64,000 nt of DNA from positions 55,394,501 through 55,458,500 of the forward strand of contig NC_092520.1 of the NCBI RefSeq assembly GCF_037038585.1, given 5' to 3'. The notes below the pieces were generated by a model that had not been told where the DNA came from, did not search any database, and saw only the letters and a program-made list of their open reading frames with translations. The stretch is from Patagioenas fasciata (Eukaryota > Chordata > Aves > Columbiformes > Columbidae). Made by a program: the position numbers and the translations under genes. Of the stretch, positions 1 to 13,564 are shown in pieces (within the stretch, counting starts at the first letter, position 1; each line of letters begins with the position of its first letter).

Positions 1-1249
1 AATGAACAAAGGTGTCCTCCTTCCCCTTTCCTGATGTGACCTTTTCACTGCATTCAAGCCATCTGCAGCACAATACCTTGATTCCACTGTAATTTGAAGA
101 CATACACTTTCACATGCATAAAAGCCAACCCACTTGTTATGCTGAAAGCAGGTGTTTTTTAGTTGTGTCTATACCTTATTAGTCGACAGCCAGGCTCATC
201 CAACCACATCTGGAGCAGAAATCATCTAAGAGGAGAGAAATCCTTCACAAGTGTGACCATGGGGTCTGTCCACAGGCAGGAGATGGTGCAGACAGGCACC
301 AAACTGTGGGCAGTACGTGCAGTTTATTATCAGCCCAGAAAGCTACTCTTCCAGGGGCACAGTCATTCATTTCAACAGCACAACCTCTTGAGCTGAGCAG
401 TGCTTAGGAGGTGGGACTCACCTCATCAATTTTAGCAGTCTAAAGTGGATGTCCAAAATAATACTCTTCAAATTCCTTCCACAACAAGTGAAAACAGACA
501 GGTGTCCCCACAGGGCAATTTGTATGAGCTCAACAGGATAGATCACCCTCTGGAGGTGTCCAACCACTAGATATGGAGCTTAGAGTCAGTGGTTTAGGCT
601 AAATCCTTAAATTTTAGACAGTTAATTTAAGAGGGACAAATCCCATCCAAAAGAAGTAGGTGGCTCAGGCTTGTGGCTCATAGGTGAGACCCATGGTTCA
701 TGTATTTTGGATTCATCATGGATTCCTCCATATTCACAGCCCTATTAGGTGGAGAGTGAGTTTTTCTTACAAAATAACCATATATTTAATTTTGCTGTGC
801 TTTCCTAGCTTTGTACCAGATCACTCATAAGTGCTGAGAGATCCTTCCTTAGGGCTTGCTCTTACTTCTCATGCCTGTTTTTTCCCTGCCTACGGGCAAC
901 ATGTTCTGAAGTGCCACCCATTTCTACATCTCCTGGGTCCACAGAAGCTTTGCTCTTCTGCTTTCTCCCTTTTTTCACCTATCACTTCTGTTTGAGCTTC
1001 TACATCCCCATGCTCCTGTGTTGCTCTTACAGAATATTGAAGTGTGAAAAGACTTATTCCTGCATCACAATGTACAGTTTGGGAACTCACAGGAAATTCA
1101 GTTCCCAAAAATAGATTTTTCCCATCCTTGGAAAGCCTAGGTGCCCCATTGCCAAGGTCCTAGTAGCAAAATACATTCAGGTCCAAGATCAGCAGGAGTG
1201 CAGGAAGCTGAAGTGCCATTCAGGTTGGCAGGAGGTGGGACCCACCACC
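1..1249. other. Intergenic sequence without recognisable gene
   Basis: Only short open frames occur on either strand. None shows a family motif, a plausible splice pattern or a good start context. No tRNA-like or repeat structure is evident by eye. Confidence 0.6.
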
Positions 1250-1614
1250 AATTTGCAGAGACCGGGCCCTTCCTGTAGATGGGCATCATATTTGCCAATT
1301 TCCAGTCAACTGGGACCTTCCCAGTTAGCCAGGACTGCTGATGAATAATGGAAAGTGGCTTGGTGATCGCCTCAGTACCCTTGGGTGGACCTCACCTGGC
1401 CCCATAGACTTGTGTGTCTAAGTGGTGTAGCAGGTCACTCACCATTTCCACTTGGATTATTGGGGCTTCATTCTGCTCCCCATCCCTGTTTTCCAGCTCA
1501 GTGGGCTGGGTACCTGGAGCATAACTGGTCTGACTATTAAAGACAGAGAGAAGGAAGGCATTTAGTATCTCAGCCATTTCCTTGTCCTCTGTCACTGTTT
1601 CCCCTCGCATCCTT
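1250..1614 (-). mobile_element. CR1 LINE fragment, internal ORF2 part
   Basis: Read on the minus strand, an open frame contains AEILNAFLLSVFNSQTS, the stretch that precedes the reverse transcriptase domain in CR1 ORF2. It is followed by a VDWKLANMMPIYR-like segment, the degenerate start of the RT domain. The 3' end of the element is absent and the ORF is broken, so this is a dead internal fragment. Boundaries are approximate. Confidence 0.75.
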
Positions 1615-4600
1615 TCTCAAGGACATTTAGCAAAGCTGACACCTAACAGCTCAGCAAAGCAGAGCTAACAGACTGGTCTCTGACTTGATCCTGCCTTATC
1701 CAGGCTGGAGAAAAGGACTGGCCTGAAAGACAGATCTCATTTCTTCTCCCTGGCAAAGCTTCTTTTCTTTCTGAAGCTCAAACTGACTACAGAGAGATGG
1801 TCATTCTAGTGACCCTTTTCAGACTGTTGGCTATGACTCTGCCAAAGATGGGGTTAATACGCACTATTTGTCTGTAAAAGGTATAAAGAGTAGTTTTGCA
1901 GGTACCCTGCAAAAACTTCTGCTGAGTTCACACAGATGGGGAACTTTGGCAACTGCTTGTTCTGGTTTAGTTAACCATGTTTAAATGAGAAGTTTAGAAG
2001 AGGCGTTGTCATTCAACCAAATTGAACAAAATCACTCAGAGACATAAATGTGCAGATCCCATCTGGAAAGCTCTCCATACTCTTCTCATGTTCCTTTTCA
2101 TACATGTTTCAAGTTTCAGGCCTTTAACCTACCACATAAGTGGGCAAACTGGTAGCTCTCTTTTTTGATAGTCAAAATTACCATTCTTCCCAGACTTGCT
2201 AGGTCCAACCATTTCTTTCGTTTGCATTATCCAACTGCCACATTTCAGCTTGTTCAGGGAGATAAGGTGTGTGATATAGCCCTGAAAAGTGTCATTTATT
2301 CTTACAAGTGAAATAATAATTGTTGTTTACTTTCCTGTGACTGGATATAGGATCTGATAATGAACTCAGAGCTGCATAAATCTTAACAGTGTAGATGCTA
2401 ATTGAGTGATGTCGCTGTAAAACTGCCACAGTTGAGATCAAGTTCAGACTTGTTGGGTCATTTTCTGTTCTGGGTTTTCCAGGAGAACAGATACCAAAAG
2501 ACTTTTTTTTATTTTTTTTAAACTCTGTTTTCATGGAGCTTCGGTGTATTCAGTCAAAGTCATTTCACAAGAGACTACAGTCTAGTTATTAACTTCATCA
2601 GCAGATAGAGTCACAATTCAGGAGCCATTATGTACCAGTGTTTCTAGGTGATCAGAACTGAAGGAACATTCAGCATCTAACAAGCTGTTCATTGTGCCAA
2701 GTCTGCTCTAGGAGAAAGATGAAGACTTCACTGTATAGATGTCTTTATATATCTTTTATTACATCAATGTGCCAAACATTTTTTTCCAGAAGAGGGCGCA
2801 AGATTTATCTCCAGCAATACAAAATAACTACGTTGCTTCCAGCCTGTATTTGTGTGCGCTGAAAACTTTTCAGACTGTTTCTCTCTCCATTTGTAAAACT
2901 CCCATCCTGTGACATTTACAATATAGATGACTACATATGAGTCTGTCAGTCTTGGTTCCTTTTACAGAACAGAAAAAGAGAACAGGCATTTCAAGGACAC
3001 AGTTCATCCCATTTCACCCTGTATTTGATCAGCTGAGTAGCTCTCCAGACTCCTTTGACTGTATTGCCTGTAGCTCTGATGACCACTGTGGAGCCTGGAC
3101 ATCCACCCAACATGTAGACACCTACAACTAACGCCAAAATCTAGGTGTCAACAATCTGGAATTGAATCCCATACCTGGGGTAGGATTCACCTGACCTATT
3201 TTACATAGCGAAAAGGGAGACTAGCCCAGATATGGATATCTGCACATTGGATATCTAAAAGAGAATCCCACCTCTTGCATTTGCCAGGTAATGCTTTGCA
3301 GTGGCAGTCTGGGACAGGGCTACCCATACTGTGCCTATTGCCAGACACCAGTTGTCATATTACATCATATTCATTGTGAATTTAAGTGAACTTATGGAAA
3401 GTTCTGATTACTTAATTTGTGGGGCTGTTATCAATGTTGAAATAGAGAGAGGGATGAAGGACCCCTTGCCAAGACGCTAAAGAAGTCATGATGAAAATGG
3501 CTGGCAAGGGAAGGGAGAGGAAAACGAGCATCACTGCGGTTAGACCACACTGTTACTTATGCCAGCTGTCACACAGATCTATCACTCTGGTTATTCATGT
3601 GTCATCAATCCCTGTTACCATTTCACATGGCCTTTGTCAGTGCTCTTTAAACTTCACAGGCTGGCGGATCTTTAGGAAGGGTTGAAAGCTTGAAGTAAGC
3701 CCTTCCTGCTGAGCCTTCCTCATCATTGCTCACATGAAAATGAACAAGTGTGGATCATTATTCAAAAAAGTCGTTCATTTTGGAGATATACATGCTGTGT
3801 AGATTGTATCACCTTTGCTGAATATGATACAATCTTCAAACACAGTGCTTCTGTGATTTATGTATTCACAAAGAGTTGCTTTCAGAGCTGCTTTCAGCAA
3901 CCCTGCCCCTTAAGCATATATGCAGCAGTCAATGCACAAAACCACTTCTGTTAAGGTGTCTCCGCATACTCAGGTGCCAAACAAGCATTATATTTCCAGC
4001 CGTGGTCCAGCCAAACGGTGAGGTTACACAGCGTGCCCTCCTGTTGTCTCAGCCTACAGAGGTGGGGAGGATTTTACATTTCCCTGGGGTTTTCCATTTG
4101 AAGATTGCTTCCCAGGCACAAATGCATTTTAACGTCACCCCTGCTCACAGCAAACAGCAATAGCTAATATTTACGTAGTAATATTGTCTTAGTTTAAGAA
4201 GCAACTAAAGTAAGTCTAAGAGAAATTCATAAGCATGCTAATACATAAGGCAAGGTCAACCCTCGCTATCACTATTTAGAGATCCTTCCTGAAACGGGCA
4301 TCAGAAAAGGATTTGGGAGCTGGAGAAACAGCATTCACCGCTGCTTCACACCTACATGAAAATAGTCTGATATTAACAAGGTAAATCCTTCACTGACTTG
4401 CCTCTTATATAAGTGTTGATCCCTCACTTCTTCGAAAATAATAATAAAACCCATCAGCATCAGGCTCATAATGAAGAAAGAACCATTGGCAATTGGCTTT
4501 GGATATGAACTATTTAGTGAGTTGGACATGAGCAGAAATCATTCAAATAGGACCATAAGTCCAGAAATAACTGTGCAAACCAACAGCTGGCTGCTCTGAA

Positions 4601-7600
4601 GGAAGACACTAGGCAGAATAAGACTACAGCAAATTTACATGAGTTGGCAACTTCATCCTTTTAATACAAAATCTGGCAAGCTCTGCTGATGACTACAAAT
4701 TACTCCCAAATCCCCCTGATGAGAAAGTGATTATACAGAGTGACCATCAAAGCTCTAAGTACTCCTAAGCTTACAAATATATTTGGACAGCTGAAGTCAC
4801 TAAAAGCAATGAGACACTAAAGTGAAAAATACAGCACTGTAACACTACAGAGGATATCCACAGAAATGCTGAACACTCTCTTTATTGTCCACCTGAGTAT
4901 CAGGAAGGGCTTGAGATAGCTTATCTAGCCAAGCATGACTGCTGTCATAAAAGAAAAAAGTGAAATCAGCATCAAATGCTGGAAACCAACAGGGAAAGGA
5001 CCTCAGAAACACGTCTTCGTTCAAGGCTACTGCAACCCTATTGAAAACAAATCAAGATTACTCAAGCACCTTACTTCCCCCTTACAAAAATCCCAGCTGT
5101 TGCACAAACAAACCAAGTCAGAATGTCATACCGCATCATAACCTGCCATTTGAGTGGAGCAGATGAAAGGTAACAACCTGTGATTCACAACTTCACAACA
5201 TTTGGGGAATCTTCTCTAGTGGATTAAACACACTAAAACAAGTTCTTTGTGTCAAGAACACAAATAGTGTAGAAGAGAAAAAATAAAGTATGAAAAGCAA
5301 AATCTTAATGAAATTAATGTTGTGATGGGCATTTTTAGGACGGGGTTTTTAAAGCAAAACTATGAAGGAAGTACCTCTCTGTTTTGCAAGTAAATCTAGA
5401 TAATTCCTGATGAGGCTAATGAATTGTTATGCCCATCCCACTTCTAGTAACAAAAAAATCCTAGGGATACACAGGTGGTGGGTAGTAATATGCAGGAATA
5501 TCTAATGCAGAAGAAATTCTGTGAACAAAGAGAAGCCCTGTGATCAGACACCATTTGTGGTCCCTAGTTGTAGATTTCTGTAATGAAAGGGAATAGAACA
5601 TTTTTATCTGCTAAGAAGCGGTGCAGTTACTCTAGTCTCCTCTATTTATCCCAAATCTTTCTTTCTCTCTTGCTGTTTTATGAATTGGCTTCATCAGTTT
5701 GTAGTGGTAATGCTTACTTATTGAGCCATGTAGGCATTCAATTTTGCTAAGAAAAGATCAAACTGTGGTTGGTGGTATTTGTGGGTAATAATTTTGCTCC
5801 TATATCAAGGAAATAGCAGTTATGATAAAAGCTTCATCTCTCCTATTCTTAGACATTATACAAGGCAAGGATATAAAAAAATCTTAGTATCACATTCTTT
5901 CAATATATACAAATACATATATATGAGAGTATGCTTGTTTGCTTTGTTCTAAGAAGTGAGAGATTTTCTTTGTAAAAGATCAGTGACTGGTGTTTCAGTT
6001 CATTTGATATTCTGCAGACCAAATTCTGTTTTCAGGGATGCACATCCTAGACTAATGACTTTTTTTAATTTACTCATGTATATTAATATATTCAGTGATG
6101 CATGTGCCATGTAAAGGACTATGGATAATTTCTCAGCATGATGACTATGTAGCATGAATCGTTCCCCTAAGTGCAGCTACAGGTTTTGATGTACTCAAGG
6201 GAGGGCTCACTCCACGGAGTTTAAAGTTCAGAAGTTCAAAGGCACTTCTCATTAGAAATTAACCATGAGACTTCAAAAATGAGAAGGGAATGATCTACTC
6301 CACGCCTGAAGAGCTTGGCAGGGGCCCTTCTCACAAGCCAACAGACATTGGTGTGCTGAGAAATGTCTTGGAGAAAAGGGATTGAGCTCAGGAGCAGCAC
6401 AAAGAGGAGACTGGCCTCTTACAGTCCTGCCTTGGAAAACACAGCCCCTTGGATTCTCTAAGCCTTGTTTGGAACGCAAGGTCTGCAATATGAGCTGTAA
6501 TGGGTTCTATTTACAGCTGTCCATATTGCTCTGACCACGTGGTGGCTGAATATCTAGACGGACGCCCACTCTTGGGGCATCATACCAACCCCAGACAGTC
6601 CAAGCAAATCTTTAACCTTCCTGTCTTTCTGGTGTGGTGTAGAAACCCCTAAGCTGACAGACAGAGGTAGTAGGTTAATCGCTGAAATGCAGCCGGGCAA
6701 AGAGCCTGTCAGCTGCTAGGCCTGCGTCCAAAGATGTCGCTGGTCCCTGCCAAACGCCAAGAAATGTGCCGGCACCTGTGAGGTTCACCGGGCAACCGGT
6801 CAGGTTCTGCTTGCAGGAGACGCTTGCCTGTGGGAGCCACTGTTAGAGGCATGAGAGGGACACAGGGATTTGGGCTAAAAACTTGGGGATGGCCGTTTGC
6901 TGAGTGACTTGGCAGGATGAGAGCCAGCAGCCAGTGTGTGCCTTTGGGTAGGAGGCCTGGAAGAGCCCAGGACAATAGTGGGCTGTGGAGTGGGCAAATG
7001 GAGGCTGTTTGGTCAGTGCTCCAGGAGTGAGGCTTACTAGAAAAATATGAGAAGTAACTTCTGTTGAACACAGGGGAGGATTTATTTTTCCCTTTGTTTT
7101 AATCATGGCTTTTCCTTTCTGTACTATAAACTCAACCTTCAAAACCATCATTTCTTTCATTTCTCTGGTCAAATTTGGGGTGTGATGCCTGCCTGAGGTT
7201 GGTGACCTTCAGCCAGAGTCCCCCCAGAAGCAGTGGCTTGAAACAGAGCTGCTATGGGGCTCTGCTGAGAGACCCTGCAGGCAGGAGACAGGGACTTGCA
7301 GCTTGGATCACACTTAAGCAAACCTCAGCCTGCAGAGGTGCCCAGAACTGGGGTTTCCAGAGCTGGAAAACAGCTGTGGCAGAGGTGGGAAAAACCTCCT
7401 GCAAAGTACAGGCAGCAAAAGAGCTTGGAGGAACCTCCAGGGCATTACACTGGCTTGACAAGGATCCCAGCTTGAGGCTAGCTCCTGTTTGGGATGGGAG
7501 GAAAACTGAAACTGTTTCAGGCACATGATACCATAATCAATATTTTCACAGCTCAGGGCATGTGACGTGTCACCAGAAAGTGCCCGGTGAGGACAACGAC

Positions 7601-10439
7601 CAGCACAGGACCACAGCTCCACAAGGCTCTAAACGTGCCCCACCACTGACCAGCCGATGCCTACACCTAAGGCAGTCTTTCTAAGTTTCCTTTACAGGCA
7701 AGGAAATTCCTCTGATAAATCTGCACATCTTCCAGAGATGCCCTGTATTTAATGGGACTGGAGGGGAGATGTCGGGATTTATGACTGGGAAATTAATTTA
7801 ATGCATGATTACATCTTGCATTTCATACTCAAGTACAGTATTTTGCATTAACAGTATATCTAGCAATAACAGAAATGCTTCCTCCAGCTGAATTTTGACA
7901 TTTGTATCAGGTTCTTTAATGGATGCAGCAAAACTGTGACTTCTGCATACTGGGTTATGTCCTAACTCTCTCTTACCAAATCAGGTTTTTCCCGTATATA
8001 CATAGAAAAGTTAACACTTCCCAGAATACTGCATGAAAAAAAGGCTCTGGGCCGTCTTTCCCAACAAACTCTTCATCCTCAGACATCACCAAAAGTCATT
8101 TTTGTCAGTAATGCACCATCCTGTAGAAAAACACAGGGTAGCCACTGCAATAAGCACTGGTGTCTCCAACCTCACATCCACTGGCATTTTTATTTTGTTG
8201 GCATTTGTCTAACAGTTTACAGTCAAAAGCCACCACTTTGTCACATGGAGACATTTGAAATCTGTGAATTCACTTTTGGAAGGTTTTCTGATTCCTACCT
8301 ACACATAACACGTAAGATAATTACACCAGAAAGAGAGTGGGGATAGGGGGAAAGAAAGAAACAAACAAAAAAAGAAACTAAATGTTCCCAGAGCTGGCAC
8401 CAAGTAAACACATTGCTTCATTATCCCATTTTCCCCCACTGTACAACTTTGCATACTGAAAAAAGTGCAGTGCAATATTTAAATCCACATGAAAGCCTCA
8501 CCATCAAACCCAGAAACATTGACTGTGTGCATGAGGCATAATTCAGTGCTGCAAACTTTCCTTACAAACTGGACATAAGTCAAAATAGTTTAAGAATATC
8601 TCCTTTTCTAAAAGTTGAAATGCATTTCTGACAAGAAAAAAAGACTTTAGGTAGTTTTAACGCTAAATTCTCGAAAGTGATTCTGCCTTTTTTCACCTGG
8701 CTTGCAGCTATAATGAATTAAAAAGCTAGAATGAACACCTAAATGAGCCACAGAAATAAATAGACAGCTGTGAAAAGAAACTCGAACAAAGAGGAAAACA
8801 GAAGAATGTGGTGCATACCTGCATCTCTATTATCAGTGGAAAACACTTTATTTCTTTGCAAGGACAATGGTAAGGTAGAACTGCTGCACCATAACGAAAG
8901 AAAAATATTTTCAGTGTGGGAATGTGAAAGCATTAAAAGAACAGGTAAAGCACATTGTGTCCTGCTCTTGGTGAATGTCTTGTTGGCTACTCTGGACTGA
9001 GACCCAGCAAAAATAAGCAGTCCAAATGAATTTTCTCCTAGGCAATACACGATTTCACTGCATGCAGTAGGCACTATCAGAGTGTTTTCTTGAGAGTCAG
9101 CTTGTGGTCACGACATTGCACCCAGGAATAGGAAGACCCTGTACTGCACAAAAATTGCACACAAAATGAGCCAAAGCCCAGCTTGGTACACTAAAAAACT
9201 TCTGAGTACATTTGATCCATTTGATTTTTTGATAAGGCAGTGCTCTCGGAGGATGGGAAGACAGGGGGAACCAGAGCATGTACCCCAGCACACGCAGGCT
9301 CTCATTGGCATTTATGTTTTTAAGGTGTTTTTTTCTCCTCAGACCTCATTACTGTCAGTTGTATTTGTGATTCCTTAAGCTCAGCACCTTTACATTTTAT
9401 TTTAAACCTGTCCTCTTTATCCAAGAGCTTCTGCGCCTGTAGGCAGCCCCCCCCTTTTTACTGGAGGGTTTTACCCACTTGTGTCAGATCAGTCTGGCTA
9501 TCGCTTCTATATCAAATACACCACTTCAGAAAACAAATCAAACCAGTAGGATCAAAAGAAGCAGTATTGCTGATGGAGCAAATGCACATTAATTTCAACC
9601 TGGTTTATCAATTTTTTTTAATCTGTATTGATCGAAAAAAGTCACATATTATTTCCTTATTCCCTTTGTTTCTGAGTTGCTGAACATGTTGATCCAAGTC
9701 AGCTTTTAACTCTGCTTTGTCACCGTGACCTTTTTTGATCCCAGCCCGTTTACTCTCAGATTAAGTCACGCTACAGAATCTGCTTTGCTCCAGATTGTGG
9801 TTTTCACGCTCTCGGTTAAATGAAATCTTTCTACGCCACTGGCCAGGACAACTGGTGCCTGACAAACAGCGGGGCCAAAAACGGTAAACCACAACACTCT
9901 CTTTGTGGCACAACCCTTCTCTGCATAAATATGGGTCCACTGTGGGAATCAGGGAGAGGAACCAGATGAGGGCAGGGGAAGAGTTTCCTTGCAGACAGAG
10001 ATACTGCTGAGAAGGTATAAGGCTGACTCTCACCTTCACCTCTCTCCCCTTCCTCCCAGCTGCAAATTGGGATAAATTTGGGTTGAGGGCTAGGCTGTAC
10101 CTAACCAGGGCTAAGTACAAAGAGCACAGTGTGAATAATCACCCCTCGCCCATGATCTCCCATGGCTCATTTCTACCCCTGCCAGGACCTTTGCTATGCT
10201 TGCCAGTCACCTCACACTGTGTCATCTCCTCCACCATTGCCTCCAGTCGCTACCACCCCCTTTAGCTGAAGCACATGCTCATCATCTTTTGCAGCATCTC
10301 CTCTCTCCTCCTCATCCCTACCCTGCTGCCTCAGGAAGGGTATTTCACTGGCAGAGCTAAAGGCCTCCATGCCATGCTCCCCGCCTTGGGTTTTCTTTAG
10401 CATACCCAGAGGCATCCTCAAAAAAAAAAAAAGGATGAC
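1615..10439. other. Intergenic sequence, no supportable gene
   Basis: No exon-like or repeat family signal was recognised across this stretch. Bases of about 6,270-7,620 are richer in G and C than their surroundings and carry overlapping open frames of up to 120 codons on both strands. Those frames have low-complexity composition and no recognised motif, so I do not call them genes. Human synteny would place ABCC4 somewhere on this side, but no ABCC4-like exon was seen. Confidence 0.55.
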
Positions 10440-10838
10440 CACTGAAGCACAAGTCTGATGAGGAGCAGCTGAGGGAACTGGGGCTGTTTGGCCTGGAGAA
10501 AAGGAGGCTGAGAGGAGACCTTATCGCTGTCTGCAACTACCTGAAAGGAGGTTGCAGCATGGAGGGGGTTGGTCTCTTCTCCCAAGTAACAAGTGATAGG
10601 ACAAGAGGAAATGGCCTCAAGTTGTGCCAGGGGAGGTTTAGATTGCACATTAGCAAAAAATTCTTCATGGAAAGGGTTGTCAGGCATTGGAACAGGCTGC
10701 CCAGGGAAGTGGTGGAGTCGCTATCCCTGGAGGCCTGTAGACGAGATTCTTAGGGACATGGTTTAGTGCTAGAGTTAGGTTATGGTTGAACTCGATGATC
10801 TTGAGGGTCTCTTCCAAGTGAAATGATTCTATGAAATA
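10440..10838 (+). mobile_element. CR1 LINE 3' fragment
   Basis: The sequence follows the CR1 3' region: GAGGAGCAGCTGAGGGAACT, then the AACAGGCTGCCCAGGGAAGT block, then a TTGAACTCGATGATCTTGAG tail. It ends in the octamer-type repeat ATGATTCTATGA. It is 5' truncated, as most CR1 copies are, and directly follows a run of A residues at 10,420-10,431. Confidence 0.9.
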
Positions 10839-11092
10839 TTTCCCTCTGTGTAAACAGCTGGAAAAGTCGTTAAATGTACTGCTGCTATGAACTGAAATAC
10901 ACAGATCTCTGAAAATATTTCAGCACGTGGGCTAAATAACAGGGTATTAGGAATGACCTGCCATTATGTTCTGAATGTAATACATAATATGTAATCATTA
11001 GTTGCACTGGTGCACCACTTAGAGCTATAATAAGCCAAACGCGTCCCAGTGCTACTCTATTTGCTCCAGTGAGGTAACAAAATCGGAGGGTA

Positions 11093-11345
11093 GCAGAATA
11101 ATTCAGGACCTCCAGAGGCTGCCTAGTCCAAAACACACCTGATCAGTTGGGCTTGTTCAGGGCCATGTCTGGTGAGGTCTTGAACAGCCCCACAGAGGGA
11201 CATCCAACAGCCTCTCTAGGCAGCCAGGGCTTGACCATCCTCATGGAAAACAATTTTTTCCTAATACCTAACAGGAATTTCCCATGTTGCAACTCATGCC
11301 CCTTGTCCTGTTGCTTTTTTGGGTCAACTCCAGCTTCTCCAAGTC
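11093..11345 (-). mobile_element. CR1 LINE 3' fragment
   Basis: The reverse complement reads through the CR1 3' block, with GGACAAGGGGCATGAGTTGC, a GAGGATGGTCAAG segment and a final CTCTGGAGGTCC-like tail. The orientation is opposite to the neighbouring copy at 10.4-10.8 kb, which lies about 250 bases away. Confidence 0.75.
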
Positions 11346-13037
11346 CTCTGACTGGGAGCTACCTTGGTATCTGTAAAAGATGACAGACTTCTCATGCCCA
11401 GATCCACCAAGCGCTCAGGAAATGGCAGAGACCAGCTGTGGCACACGATGAGGGCAGAGGACACACGGGGCGGGAAAGTGTTCCCGCTCTGGGAACACTG
11501 TGATCTCAGCCCTGGCCTGCAGCTCAGCCATCGGTCAGGACTCGACCTCTTCATCTTTATGGCTCATGGCAAGGATCGCTTCTGAACTCTGGCTGCTTCA
11601 GAAAGACATTTGCCTATCTGCCTCCCACCTCGATTAAATCCTTTTAAATTCCATTAGATACCATATTCTTTTATTTTGCAAACACTTTGTAAACCACTTT
11701 ATATAGGGCCATATATTCTAAAAATCAGCCTGAAAGTTTCTCAACACTGCAATCTACCTGAGTTTAGCAAAACATAATTTGATGTGGAGGCCACTTCTGA
11801 ATGACAAGAGCTGCACCTGTGCTCTTGGCCGGGTGGAATGCACCTCTAGTAAAGTAGGAGATGCACTTCTTCACATTTCCTGCTTAGTTTGTTAAACAGG
11901 TTATATCTATTTTTAAAAGCATTGTATTACAAACTTTCAGGGAACAACACAGGCCTTTTTTCAACGAAATTAAGCCGAGCTGAAAAAAATTAAAAAAAGA
12001 AATAATGTATTAATCTCAGTGTCAAGAAACAAAAGTCTGCAGTGTCCGAACGTGCTGCACAGAATGAGAGAGAGGAAAGTTTATTGGCTTATGGAATGCA
12101 AGTTGAAAGCTGAGTTATCACTTCCTATTAAATTTTCTACTTTTTGTTACATAACATATGGACATAATGCATATCTTAAAATAATTTTTTGTCCTAGCAG
12201 TTTACAAAAAACATGCAGTAATTTAATTCAATTTCTTATAGCTTAAGAAAAACAACAGTAGCGACACCAGCAAGGACTGCTGATCATTAACTGATGTTCT
12301 CACTCTGATGGACTGTTTTTAGGCAACACAGAAACATTCCTTTGTCTGCTCTCTTTTGGAGAAGATGATCTGGTTGCTCACTTTTTAGGTGGCACTTTTT
12401 GTTCTTCCTAATGCAGAACACCATGCAAACCTCCTCATTTTACAGTCGTGTTAATCTCCTCTAATGCGTATGCCAATTTGAGGTGTACTCCTCAGAACTA
12501 TCACTGACAGAAGACCCAACTTTGTCCAGGTGATGATGCATTTAGAAGCCTGTCTATATCCCCTGCATGTCTGCCTTACCTTTTCAATATTCAAATTCTC
12601 ACTGAAACCCTAGCAAACAAGGAAGTTGTCCTTCAGCCTTAGAAAAATAAAGTTGGGTTTTTTGTTTTTTTCTTTTGCACGAGTGCTCTAGGCACCCTGG
12701 AAATCACAACACGGCAGAGCCAGGAAAGAGTCTCAAGTTGCCCAACCTGTGCATGGTAAAATTACAAGAAAAATTACTCTAGGACAAAGGCATGACGACC
12801 CTAGCCTGCTTATCCTGGCTGAAGAACAAATGCTGTTGTCATCCAGTGTTTAACTTGGGATTGCTTGTAATTTTGATCCTGCAAGAGCTAAAATAATATC
12901 CTGTATTTCAAACTTGGGAGCAAAGCCAGTTCTGAAGGACTTCTGTACACAGGAGTGCAATAAATTTTTGTACATTGTAAAAATCCAACTATTGAATGAC
13001 ATTCCATTCTGATTTGTAAAATATATGTAGTTTAAAA
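11346..13037. other. Intergenic sequence, no supportable gene
   Basis: AT-rich sequence with a short T-rich tract near 12,655-12,678. No open frame has recognisable features. Confidence 0.55.
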
Positions 13038-13564
13038 ATCTTGGGAGTCTGGGGAGGTTTCTGCTGACTGGAAGCTAGCCAATGTTACTGTAACCTGCAA
13101 AAAAGGTGTGAGGGAAGACCTGGGAAGCTACAGACCTGTTAGTCTAACCCCAGTTCCTGGGAAAACTGTGGAGAAGCTTCTACTGGGTACTGCTAAATGA
13201 CATTTAAAGAACGGTGCAAACATCAGGCACAGGCAACATGGATTCACAAATGAAGGGGGAGGTGCTGATTTCTTCTTCCTGGGATCCAGTGATAGAACAT
13301 GTGGGAATGGCTCAAAGCTGTGCCAGGGGAAGGTTTAGACTGGACATTAGGAAGCATTTCTTTACCAAGAGGATGGTCAAACACCGGAACAGGCTTCCTA
13401 GAGAGGTAGTTGATGCCCCAAACCTGTCAGTGTTTAAGAAGCCTTTGGACAATGCCCTTAACAATGTGCTTTAACTTTCGGTCAGCCCTGAAGTGGTCAG
13501 ACAGTTGGACTAGGTGATCACTGTAGGTCCCTTCCGACTCAGATATTCTATTCTATTCTGTTCT
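13038..13564 (+). mobile_element. CR1 LINE copy with internal deletion
   Basis: The left part carries the RT-domain region: GACTGGAAGCTAGCCAATGT, then the AGCTACAGACCTGTTAGTCT segment, then AGGCAACATGGATTCACAAA. At about 13,260 the sequence jumps to the 3' end region (CTCAAAGCTGTGCCAGGGGA, then CCGGAACAGGCTTCCTAGAG). It ends in a TTCTATTCTATTCTGTTCT tail. The central part of the element is missing. Confidence 0.85.

Noticed and set aside
6273-7622. Overlapping open frames of 71-120 codons in a GC-richer block
   Set aside because: Frames exist on both strands at once, composition is generic, and no domain, splice pattern or family motif is visible.
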